Shown here piece after piece: positions 57,461 through 64,000 of a stretch of DNA of 64,000 nt. This DNA comes from Paraburkholderia nodosa. GTDB lineage: Bacteria > Pseudomonadota > Gammaproteobacteria > Burkholderiales > Burkholderiaceae. The stretch spans positions 33,559-97,558 of the forward strand of contig NZ_MCNV01000027.1 in the NCBI RefSeq assembly GCF_001718195.1, read 5' to 3'. The first letter of the stretch is position 1. Each line of letters begins with the position of its first letter. A program made the position numbers and the translations under genes. Below the pieces are notes generated by a model. It made no database searches and was not told the DNA's origin. It was given only the letters and a program-made list of their open reading frames with translations.

Positions 57461-58030
57461 TCAGTCGCGCTTGCTCATCCACTCTTGCCAACCTTCGAAG
57501 CCGAGCTTGCGCAGCGTTTCCTGGTTGCGTTCGTAGATGTCGGCGGCGTCGGGGAATGCCTCGACTGCGCGTTCGATGCTCGCTTCCCGCAGCAGATGCA
57601 GGATGGGGTAAGGCGCGCGGTTCGTGTAGTTCTCGATGTCGTCGGGCTCGGCGCCCTCGAACTGGAATTGCGGGTGAAAGCTCGCGACCTGAAGCGTACC
57701 TTCCAGCCGCAGCTGCTGCACGAGGCGCTCGGCAAACCAGGTCGCGTCATTGAAATCGGCGAAGTCGGCAAGCGTGTGGGGCAGGATCAGGAGCGTCGTG
57801 TCGATCTCGGTGGCATCGGCTTGTGCCAGCGTTTGCAACTCGCGTTCGAGATCGGTGAGGACACCTTCCAGATCGGTCGCCTCGCTGATCACGTAGCGAA
57901 TCTGGTTCTTCACGTGCACGCTTTTCGCAAATGGGCAGAGGTTCAGCCCGATCACGGCGCGCGTGAGCCAGTGGCGGGTCGCTTCGAGAATGGCGGCGTG
58001 GTCGGGGGACAGAGCAGCGGTTTCGTTCAT
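57461..58030 (-). CDS. DUF1415 family protein
   Basis: Product of 189 residues with the DUF1415 signature: TRHWLTRAVIGLNLCPFAKSVH at the start, TTLLILPHTLADFADFND, LQVASFHPQFQFEG and NRAPYPILHLLREAS. The NLCPFAK cysteine and the HPQFQF segment suggest metal or thiol chemistry, but no function is established. Converges with the methyltransferase (19-base gap) and lies downstream of tetR on the same strand. Confidence 0.9.
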   Translation of the reverse strand: MNETAALSPDHAAILEATRHWLTRAVIGLNLCPFAKSVHVKNQIRYVISEATDLEGVLTDLERELQTLAQADATEIDTTLLILPHTLADFADFNDATWFAERLVQQLRLEGTLQVASFHPQFQFEGAEPDDIENYTNRAPYPILHLLREASIERAVEAFPDAADIYERNQETLRKLGFEGWQEWMSKRD

Positions 58031-58049
58031 CGTGACATTTTACGGGCGG

Positions 58050-58691
58050 CTAGCGCCCGGGACATGCCGCCTCGATCAACAGCTTTGCCATGCGCGGCGC
58101 AGCGAGAATCGCGCCGCACCCGGGGCCGTAAGTCTGGCTTGCGGCATAGATGCCTTCGACGAGCAGCGCGAGTTCCTCGGCGAGCGCGACCGGGTCTTTG
58201 GCTCCGGCTTCCTGTGCGAGCGCGGTGAGCCGCGCCATGAGCCGCGTCTTGTTGTTGTCGACGCTGCGCCGCGCGGGGTGGGTGGCGTCGGGAAATTCGG
58301 TCGCGACATTGACGAACGGGCAGCCGCGATAATCCGGCACCGAGGCGCGGCGCGCGAGGTCCTCGAAATACTGCACCAACTGCTTTGCCGGTTCACCCGG
58401 ATGCTTCGCGAGACTTTCGTCGAAGCGCTCGAAAAAGCGCACGTCGCAGCGCTGCAGGTAGGCGACGACAAGATCGTCCTTCGACGAAAACTGCCGGTAC
58501 AGGCTCATCTTGTTGACGCCGGCGCGCTCGACTACGGCCTCGATGCCGACCGCGCGCACGCCTTCGCGATAGAACAGCTCATCGGCGGCGCGCAACAGGT
58601 GCTCGTGCGCGCGTGCACCAGCCGTCTGCGCGCGGGGGCGGGGCGTGCGGGAAGCGGTGCTAGCGGTTTCCTCGTGGCCTTCGTGTTTCAT
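58050..58691 (-). CDS. TetR family transcriptional regulator
   Basis: Repressor of 213 residues. The N-terminal helix-turn-helix is LLRAADELFYREGVRAVGIEAVVERAGVNKMSLYRQFSSKDDLV. The C-terminal ligand domain contains DYRGCPFVNVATEFPD, a common feature of one TetR subgroup. It is divergent from the MFS gene at 58867. The 175-base space between them holds two near-identical palindromes that are very likely its operators, so it should repress both genes until a ligand (possibly the MFS substrate) appears. Confidence 0.92.
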   Translation of the reverse strand: MKHEGHEETASTASRTPRPRAQTAGARAHEHLLRAADELFYREGVRAVGIEAVVERAGVNKMSLYRQFSSKDDLVVAYLQRCDVRFFERFDESLAKHPGEPAKQLVQYFEDLARRASVPDYRGCPFVNVATEFPDATHPARRSVDNNKTRLMARLTALAQEAGAKDPVALAEELALLVEGIYAASQTYGPGCGAILAAPRMAKLLIEAACPGR

Positions 58692-58719
58692 GAGGGCTTC
58701 TCGCGATCAGGGTGATTGC

Positions 58720-58748
58720 TTGACATGTTACCGAGCGGTAACTACTAT
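58720..58748 (+). promoter_or_regulatory. Promoter of the MFS gene
   Basis: TTGACA (58720-58725), a 17-base spacer and TACTAT (58743-58748): a near-consensus sigma-70 promoter. Bases 58727-58742 of the spacer are the first TetR palindrome, so repressor binding would exclude RNA polymerase. Confidence 0.75.
58727..58742. promoter_or_regulatory. TetR operator 1
   Basis: GTTACCGAGCGGTAAC, a perfect inverted repeat with AG at the centre, filling the MFS promoter spacer. Confidence 0.75.
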
Positions 58749-58760
58749 CGCAACACACTT

Positions 58761-58776
58761 GTGACCGATCGGTAAC
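58761..58776. promoter_or_regulatory. TetR operator 2
   Basis: GTGACCGATCGGTAAC differs from a perfect palindrome at one base and matches operator 1 in both half-sites (ACCG/CGGTAAC). It starts 34 bases after operator 1. Confidence 0.7.
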
Positions 58777-58866
58777 AATCAAAGCGATGGCGAATCGTCG
58801 CGGCGAGCGGTCATGCCAACGAAAACATCGGCATGTCGAACCCGGCGCGCCGCGACAGGAGCACCA

Positions 58867-60150
58867 ATGGACTGGGCAGCGAGGCGAATAGGCGGACGTT
58901 TCCACTACGGATGGCTCGTCGTGGCGGTGGTGTTTCTAGTGTTGCTGGCGGCGGCCGGCACGCGTGCGACGCCCAGCGTGATGATGGTGCCGCTCGAGCA
59001 TCAGTTCGGCTGGAGCCGGGCGACGATCTCGCTCGCCATCTCGGTGAATATCGCGCTCTACGGCCTCATGGGCCCGTTTGCGGCGGCGGCCATGCAGCGC
59101 TTCGGCGTGCGTCCCACGCTGCTCGCGGCGCTCGGCACCATGGCAGCGGGCGTGGCGCTTTCCGCGCTAATGACGCATCCGTGGCAGATGATCCTGATTT
59201 GGGGCGTGATGGTGGGCGGCGCCACCGGCGTCGCGGCGCTCTCGCTCTCGGCGACCGTCGTGACGCGCTGGTTCCACTCGCACCGCGGGCTTGCCATGGG
59301 CATCCTCACCGCGAGTTCGGCCACGGGCCAGCTCGTGTTCCTGCCGCTCCTCGCGGCGATCGTGGAGAAGCACGGCTGGCAGTCGGTGGTGCTCGTGGTC
59401 GCGGTGGCCGCCGCTGCGGTGCTGCCGCTCGTGCTGTTCCTGCTGCCCGAGCGGCCCGCGAGCGTGAATCTGCGCCCGTTCGGCGAGGACGAGAGCACGC
59501 CCGTCGCGCCGCCCGCGCCGCATCAGAATCCGCTGAAGATCGCGTTCGACGCGCTCTTCTCGGCGAGCCGCACGCGCGACTTCTGGCTGCTGTTCTTCAG
59601 CTTCTTCATCTGCGGCGCCAGCACGAACGGCTACGTGGGCACGCACCTCATCGCCATGTGCGGCGACTACGGCATGACCGAAGTGCAGGGTGCATCGCTG
59701 CTCGCGACGATGGGTATTTTCGACCTGTTCGGCACGACGCTCTCGGGCTGGCTCTCGGACCGTTTCAATAGCCGCTTGCTGCTGTTCTGGTACTACGGGC
59801 TGCGCGGACTTTCGCTGATCTATTTGCCGCACGCGTTCGGCATCGACTTCTTCGGGCTGCCGATTTTCGCGGTGTTCTACGGCCTCGACTGGATCGCGAC
59901 GGTGCCGCCGACCGTGCGGCTCGCCACCGATGTGTTCGGCAAGGAGCGCGCGCCGATCGTGTTCGGCTGGGTCGTGGCGGGCCATCAGCTCGGCGCGGCA
60001 TTCGCGGCGTTCGGCGCAGGCCTGCTGCGCTCGAGCCTCGGCACCTATACGGTGGCGTCGATGATTTCGGGCGGCCTGTGCCTCGTGGCGTCGTTCCTCG
60101 TGCTGCGCATCAACCGCGGGCCGCGCGCCGTGGGCGTGCAAACGGCCTGA
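58867..60150 (+). CDS. MFS transporter (OFA/monocarboxylate-like)
   Basis: Major facilitator of 427 residues and 12 helices. The start ATG 58867 follows AGGA. The N-terminus FHYGWLVVAVVFLVLLAAAGTRATPSVMMVPLEHQFGWSRATISLAIS and the MQRFGVRPTLL loop resemble the oxalate/formate-antiporter and monocarboxylate-transporter branch. The second half has FICGASTNGYVGTHLIAMCGDYGM and LSGWLSDRFNSR. A small organic acid is the most likely cargo, but this is inference. Divergent from and probably controlled by the TetR gene. Confidence 0.88.
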   Translation: MDWAARRIGGRFHYGWLVVAVVFLVLLAAAGTRATPSVMMVPLEHQFGWSRATISLAISVNIALYGLMGPFAAAAMQRFGVRPTLLAALGTMAAGVALSALMTHPWQMILIWGVMVGGATGVAALSLSATVVTRWFHSHRGLAMGILTASSATGQLVFLPLLAAIVEKHGWQSVVLVVAVAAAAVLPLVLFLLPERPASVNLRPFGEDESTPVAPPAPHQNPLKIAFDALFSASRTRDFWLLFFSFFICGASTNGYVGTHLIAMCGDYGMTEVQGASLLATMGIFDLFGTTLSGWLSDRFNSRLLLFWYYGLRGLSLIYLPHAFGIDFFGLPIFAVFYGLDWIATVPPTVRLATDVFGKERAPIVFGWVVAGHQLGAAFAAFGAGLLRSSLGTYTVASMISGGLCLVASFLVLRINRGPRAVGVQTA

Positions 60151-60200
60151 CGCGGCCGTAGCGACTTTACAGCGCCGGTTCGCACTTCGGCGCACGCCGA

Positions 60201-60224
60201 CAGGCGACGCATCAGCGTCGCCTG
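60201..60224 (+). terminator. Probable terminator after the MFS gene
   Basis: Perfect 10-base arms (60201-60210 and 60215-60224) with an ATCA loop. The T tail is weak (TTGCGTTTG). Confidence 0.55.
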
Positions 60225-60307
60225 TTGCGTTTGAGCGGATTTCACGCGCTGCGGTTATTCTAATGACCCCCGGGCAAGCCGCCCGTCACCCCAAGGACAC
60301 ACAAGGC

Positions 60308-60910
60308 ATGACGAAGCACAAACCCGCACCGACAGCCGTGCCCATTCACGAACTCATCGCCGGCCGCTGGAGCCCGCGCGCCTATTCGAGCGAGCCGGTG
60401 AGCCGCGAGGCGCTGCACGCGGTGATCGAGGCGGCGCGCTGGGCGCCCTCCGGCTACAACCTGCAGCCGTGGCGCTTTATCGTGTTCGACCGCAGCGCCG
60501 ACGAAGTCGCGTTCAAGCGCGCATTCGCGACGCTCGTGCCGTTCAACCAGCAGTGGAACGCGCCGGCGTCGGTGCTGATTGCGGTGACGGCACACACGCT
60601 CAACGCGAAGGGCGAAGTCAACCGCACGGCGCAATACGATGCGGGCGCCGCAGCCATGTCGCTCGTGCTCCAGGCGCATGCGCTGGGTCTCGCGGCGCAC
60701 CAGATGAGCGGTTTCGACGTCCAGGCGTTCCGCACGGAATTCGCGCTGCCCAACGACGTGGAGCCGCTCTCGATCATCTCGATCGGCCACTACGGCGAAG
60801 CCGAGAAGCTGGAGCCTGTCCTGCGCGACCGTGAAAAGGCGGAACGTACGCGCTCGGCGATGGGCGACATCGCCTACGCGAACGCCTGGAAGCAGCCGTT
60901 CAAGGGCTGA
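60308..60910 (+). CDS. Nitroreductase family protein
   Basis: FMN-dependent nitroreductase-fold oxidoreductase, 200 residues from ATG 60308 (AAGGA about 11 bases upstream). RWSPRAYSSEPVSREALHAVIEAARWAPSGYNLQPWRFIVF carries the flavin-binding arginine and serine residues. QYDAGAAAMSLVLQAHALGLAAHQMSGFD and ISIGHYGE complete the family pattern. Substrate unknown; such enzymes reduce quinones, nitroaromatics or act in dehalogenation. Flanked by terminators, so monocistronic. Confidence 0.9.
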   Translation: MTKHKPAPTAVPIHELIAGRWSPRAYSSEPVSREALHAVIEAARWAPSGYNLQPWRFIVFDRSADEVAFKRAFATLVPFNQQWNAPASVLIAVTAHTLNAKGEVNRTAQYDAGAAAMSLVLQAHALGLAAHQMSGFDVQAFRTEFALPNDVEPLSIISIGHYGEAEKLEPVLRDREKAERTRSAMGDIAYANAWKQPFKG

Positions 60911-60954
60911 GCCGGGAGAAACCCCGCGCTTATGAGGGGTTGCGAGCTTTAGCG

Positions 60955-60984
60955 AAAACGCGCGGCATGGCCCGCGCGTTTTTT
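60955..60984 (+). terminator. Intrinsic terminator after the nitroreductase gene
   Basis: Arms AAAACGCGCGG (60955-60965) and CCGCGCGTTTT (60972-60982), followed by further T. Confidence 0.9.
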
Positions 60985-61100
60985 CTTGCGGGGTCGCATC
61001 GTGGGCCCGCGGTTGCCCCGCGCGGCGCTTTCGTGCTACAAAGCCGATCCCCCCGACCTTTCCTCTCTTGCGCGCGCATTCGCTGCGGCGCGCTCTTGCC

Positions 61101-62360
61101 ATGACCAGCTTCTGCGCGATTGACTTCGGAACCTCCAATTCGGCGGTGGCGCTCCCGGCAGCGGCCGACGGCGCAATGCGCCTCGCGCCCGTGGAAGGCG
61201 CACACACCACGTTGCCCACGGCGGTGTTCTTCAACGTCGACGAACACACGCGCGAATTCGGCCGTGCGGCGCTCGCGTCCTATATCGACGGCTTCGACGG
61301 CCGGCTGATGCGCTCGATGAAAAGCATCCTCGGCTCGCCGCTCGCCGAGAGCACGACCGACCTCGGCGACGGCAGCGCGATGCCCTATACCGAGATCATC
61401 ACGATCTTTCTGGAGCACCTGAAACGCAGCGCCGAACGTTGCTCGGGCACGCCGATCTCGCGCGCGGTGCTCGGCCGTCCGGTGTTCTTCGTCGATGAAG
61501 ACCCGCGCGCCGATCAACTCGCCCAGGACCAGCTCGAAGCCGCGGCGCGCCGGGTGGGCTTTCGCGAGATCGAGTTCCAGTACGAGCCGATCGCGGCGGC
61601 GTTCGACTACGAGTCGCGTCTCGCGGAGGAAGGGCTCGTGCTCGTCGCCGACATTGGCGGCGGCACGTCGGACTTCTCGCTCGTGCGCGTGGGGCCCGAT
61701 CGCATGACGCGGCTCGAACGCAAGGACGACGTACTCGCGCACCACGGCGTGCACGTGGCGGGCACCGACTTCGACCGCCGCGTCGAACTCGCGACCATCC
61801 TGCGCGAACTGGGCTACCAGTCGCTCGACCCCGAAGGCCGCGAGGTGCCGAACCGCATTTATTTCGATCTGGCGACGTGGCATCTCATCAACACGATCTA
61901 CACACCGAGGCGCGCGACCGAGCTGAAGCTCATGCGCCACCTGTACACCGATACGCGCCATCACGACCGGCTGATGCGGGTGGTCGACGAACGTCTGGGT
62001 CACGCGCTCACGGCGCGCGCGGAGGAGGCGAAGATCGGCGTTTCGGCCGGCGGGGAGACGATGATCGACCTCGAGGCTGTAGAGGCAGACTTGCGTCTGG
62101 CGTTCGGCGACACGCAACTCGTCGAGGCGGGGCGCGAGGAGACGCGGCGTATCGTGCAGGCCGCGCGCGAAACGGTGCAGGCAGCGGGGGTCGCGCCGGC
62201 TCAGGTGAGTGCGCTTTACTTCACGGGCGGCTCGACCGGCCTCGCGTTCCTGACGCAGGCGCTGGCCGAGGCGTTTCCGCAGTCACAGGCCGTGTTCGGC
62301 GATCGTCTCGCCAGCGTGGCGACGGGTCTCGGCATTCACGCGCAGCGCCTTTTCGGCTAA
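61101..62360 (+). CDS. Hsp70 family protein, YegD-like, nucleotide-binding domain only
   Basis: Product of 419 residues from ATG 61101 (the frame extends 11 codons upstream). It has the actin/Hsp70 ATPase core: CAIDFGTSNSAVAL (phosphate 1), VLGRPVFF, FQYEPIAAAFDYE, VLVADIGGGTSDFSLVRVG (phosphate 2) and ALYFTGGSTGLAFL (adenosine). It ends there, without the DnaK substrate-binding domain, matching E. coli YegD in plan. Such proteins are poorly characterised and may act without the usual DnaJ/GrpE cycle. Monocistronic. Confidence 0.9.
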   Translation: MTSFCAIDFGTSNSAVALPAAADGAMRLAPVEGAHTTLPTAVFFNVDEHTREFGRAALASYIDGFDGRLMRSMKSILGSPLAESTTDLGDGSAMPYTEIITIFLEHLKRSAERCSGTPISRAVLGRPVFFVDEDPRADQLAQDQLEAAARRVGFREIEFQYEPIAAAFDYESRLAEEGLVLVADIGGGTSDFSLVRVGPDRMTRLERKDDVLAHHGVHVAGTDFDRRVELATILRELGYQSLDPEGREVPNRIYFDLATWHLINTIYTPRRATELKLMRHLYTDTRHHDRLMRVVDERLGHALTARAEEAKIGVSAGGETMIDLEAVEADLRLAFGDTQLVEAGREETRRIVQAARETVQAAGVAPAQVSALYFTGGSTGLAFLTQALAEAFPQSQAVFGDRLASVATGLGIHAQRLFG

Positions 62361-62403
62361 ACGCACCAGGCGCCTAAACCTCGCGCTAGAGCGCCAGGCA
62401 AGA

Positions 62404-62439
62404 AAAAACCCCACCTTCCGGAAGAAGCATGGGGTTTTT
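62404..62439. terminator. Bidirectional terminator between Hsp70-like gene and cspA
   Basis: Arms AAAAACCCCA (62404-62413) and TGGGGTTTTT (62430-62439) with a nested CTTCCGGAAG. A and T tracts on both sides serve the convergent genes. Confidence 0.88.
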
Positions 62440-62517
62440 CGGTAAGCTTGCTAGCGAGGAACTGCGCAGAAGTTGCGTTCAGATCCTAAAGCCGTAGCAG
62501 ACCGATGAGCGCAGTAC

Positions 62518-62721
62518 TTAGACCGGCTTGATGTTGGCAGCTTGCTTGCCCTTCGGGCCCGTGCGCACTTCGAATTGAACCTTTTGGTTCTCTTGCAGCG
62601 TCTTGAAGCCGTCAACCTTGATTTCCGAGAAGTGCGCGAACAGGTCTTCGCCGCCGCCGTCCGGAGTGATAAAGCCAAAGCCCTTAGCGTCATTGAACCA
62701 CTTGACGGTACCGGTTTCCAT
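62518..62721 (-). CDS. cspA: Cold shock protein (CspA family)
   Basis: RNA chaperone of 67 residues with one cold-shock domain: GTVKWFNDAKGFGFITPDGG contains RNP1 (KGFGFI), and DLFAHFSEI contains RNP2. The tail GKQAANIKPV is normal. AGGAAAG precedes the ATG. The promoter at 62865-62893 gives a 5' leader of about 135 bases, the length typical of thermo-responsive cold-shock leaders. Whether this copy is cold-induced or constitutive cannot be told. Confidence 0.96.
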   Translation of the reverse strand: METGTVKWFNDAKGFGFITPDGGGEDLFAHFSEIKVDGFKTLQENQKVQFEVRTGPKGKQAANIKPV

Positions 62722-62864
62722 ATTACTTTCCTAAAAATGAATGAAGGCCGAAGCCCGAGAGGTGCACGAAAATCAAGGAAGGGGTATGGGACCAGCCGGA
62801 GTACCGTTGATGGGCGAACTACGAAAGACCAATTCACACTCGCCGCTTGAAATCCTGCCCGAAC

Positions 62865-62893
62865 TTTATACGGCTAAATGGCAGGAAGGTCAA
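62865..62893 (-). promoter_or_regulatory. cspA promoter
   Basis: On the minus strand: TTGACC (complement of 62888-62893), 17 bases, TATAAA (complement of 62865-62870). Strong sigma-70 match. Confidence 0.7.
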
Positions 62894-62954
62894 CTAGGTC
62901 CCCGGGAAAGTTCGTATTTTTTTGCCACAGGGTCGAAACGAACCCTTACAAAGC

Positions 62955-62983
62955 TTGATAAGCAAATGACTTTTTTGTATTAG
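62955..62983 (+). promoter_or_regulatory. Promoter of the APC permease gene
   Basis: TTGATA (62955-62960), 17-base spacer, TATTAG (62978-62983). The transcript would start near 62990 and have a leader of about 165 bases. Together with the cspA promoter this accounts for the 433-base gap; I see no gene there. Confidence 0.55.
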
Positions 62984-63033
62984 GCCGTCGTTTTCGACGC
63001 CCTTCCATGGTGCAACCGGTTAAACTACGCGCC

Positions 63034-63060
63034 GCGCAGAAGTTGCGCCTACAGGCGCAA
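63034..63060 (+). promoter_or_regulatory. Possible attenuator in the permease leader
   Basis: TTGCGCC (63043-63049) pairs with GGCGCAA (63054-63060) around TACA and is followed by TCTTTTG, a terminator-like shape. The same left arm can instead pair upstream: GCGCA (63034-63038) with TGCGC (63044-63048). The two structures exclude each other. It lies about 95 bases before the permease start. Confidence 0.4.
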
Positions 63061-63154
63061 TCTTTTGTGCGGAGGTACGACAACCGCAGCAAACCCGCCC
63101 GCACAACAGACGGGATAAACGCGGTGTCGAGCTGCTCTCGAAACAGGAGAAGAC

Positions 63155-64000
63155 GTGAAAAGTTCTATTCAACGGAACATCGGCCCGTTCGCGCTGATGT
63201 TCACCGGCCTCGGGTCGATCATCGGTTCGGGCTGGCTGTTCGGCGCGTGGAAGGCGGCGAAAATTGCAGGTCCGGCGGCGGTTTGCGCCTGGATCATCGG
63301 CGCCGTGGTCATTCTGGCCATCGCGCTCACCTATGCCGAACTCGGTGCGATGTTCCCGGAGTCGGGCGGTATGGTCCGCTACGCCCGCTACTCGCACGGC
63401 GCACTGGTGGGCTTCATCAGCGCGTGGGCGAACTGGATCGCCATTGTCTCGGTGATCCCGATCGAAGCCGAAGCCTCGATCCAGTACATGAGCACCTGGC
63501 CCTATGCCTGGGCGCACGCGCTCTTCGTCGACGGGTCGTTGACGCATTCAGGGCTCGGGCTCTCCGCGATTCTCGTGATCATCTACTTCATGCTCAACTA
63601 TTGGGGCGTGAAACTGTTCGCGCGTGCCAACAGCGCGATCACGATCTTCAAGTTCATCATCCCGGGTCTGACGATCATCGGCCTGATGGCGGGTAGCTTC
63701 CACCAGGAAAACTTCGGCCAGACGACCTCGTTCGCCCCGTACGGCTGGTCGGCGGTGTTCACGGCGGTTGCCACGAGCGGCATCGTGTTCGCGTTCAACG
63801 GCTTCCAGAGCCCGATCAACCTCGCGGGTGAAGCGCGCAATCCGGCGAAGAGCGTGCCGTTCGCAGTGATCGGCTCGATTCTCTGCGCGCTCGTGATCTA
63901 CGTGCTGCTGCAGGTCGCCTATATCGGCGCGGTCAATCCGGCCGACGTCGCGAAGGGCTGGAACACGTTCAACTTCAAGTCGCCGTTCGCGGAACTCGCG
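63155..64000 (+). CDS. APC family amino acid permease (partial, runs off the window)
   Basis: Open frame from GTG 63155 (AGGAGAAG site just before) to the window end, 282 codons without a stop. At least seven hydrophobic helices are seen. The APC superfamily consensus is clear: FALMFTGLGSIIGSGWLFGAW holds the unwound GxG helix 1 that binds the amino acid, AELGAMFPESGG is the helix 2-3 signature, and FAFNGFQSPINLAGEARNPAKSVP is the helix 6-7 region. Substrate is unknown. It has an unusual leader with possible attenuation. Confidence 0.9.
   Translation, partial: MKSSIQRNIGPFALMFTGLGSIIGSGWLFGAWKAAKIAGPAAVCAWIIGAVVILAIALTYAELGAMFPESGGMVRYARYSHGALVGFISAWANWIAIVSVIPIEAEASIQYMSTWPYAWAHALFVDGSLTHSGLGLSAILVIIYFMLNYWGVKLFARANSAITIFKFIIPGLTIIGLMAGSFHQENFGQTTSFAPYGWSAVFTAVATSGIVFAFNGFQSPINLAGEARNPAKSVPFAVIGSILCALVIYVLLQVAYIGAVNPADVAKGWNTFNFKSPFAELA

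Noticed and set aside
62741..62983. An 80-codon plus-strand ORF opposite the cspA leader.
   Set aside because: Overlaps the cspA promoter and 5' leader, has no family match or ribosome site, and is best explained by chance.

Overview
The window is GC-rich and densely coding, and its gene order is that of a primary-chromosome segment from a beta-proteobacterium of the Burkholderiaceae, most likely Paraburkholderia, Caballeronia or Burkholderia. The evidence is pilQ-aroK-aroB-dgt, gltB-gltD, a TPP-riboswitch thiOSGE operon, an mla operon that carries mlaA inside it, a complete hisGDCBHAFIE cluster coupled to murA, then tatABC, petABC and sspAB. The species assignment is inference from synteny and protein style; no database search was possible.

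Layout. 1-5755: end of a type IV pilus operon (pilP-like end, pilQ), shikimate genes aroK/aroB, a dGTPase-like HD hydrolase and a glycerophosphodiesterase. 5792-8484: DUF883 membrane protein, OmpW porin, and a RAYT-like (Y1 transposase fold) gene whose catalytic residues are gone. 8790-15779: glutamate synthase gltBD and a 2H RNA phosphodiesterase. 15813-21330 (minus strand): one open frame joining an MFS transporter to a DadA-like D-amino-acid dehydrogenase, an SDR protein with an altered active site, and an SbmA/YddA-type ABC protein. 21637-25402: TPP riboswitch and thiOSGE. 25573-32119: mlaFEDACB lipid transport, a yadGH-type ABC exporter and BolA/IbaG. 32228-41160: murA and the his genes. 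41205-46006: DUF4870, HIT, tatABC, a DegS-like protease and Nif3. 46056-50489: a structured inverted-repeat element, petABC, sspA/sspB and tRNA-Thr(UGU). 50575-58030: CDF transporter, a large Eco57I-type DNA methyltransferase without a visible nuclease, two further methyltransferases, a small unknown protein and DUF1415. 58050-60150: TetR repressor divergent from an MFS gene with two palindromic operators. 60308-64000: nitroreductase, short Hsp70 protein, cold-shock protein, and an APC permease cut by the window end.

How the genes work together. Most of the window is core metabolism and envelope biology: aromatic and histidine biosynthesis, ammonium assimilation, thiamine thiazole synthesis under TPP control, retrograde phospholipid transport by Mla, Tat export feeding the Rieske protein of the bc1 complex, and ClpXP adaptor/stringent factors SspAB.

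I see no large undescribed multi-gene defence or biosynthetic system. The points most worth a second look are the MFS-dehydrogenase fusion, the catalytically dead RAYT beside gltB, the roughly 100-nt structured element before petABC, a 26-codon ORF coupled to thiO, an apparent attenuator before the APC permease, the solitary Eco57I-type methyltransferase, and the TetR operator that exactly fills a promoter spacer.
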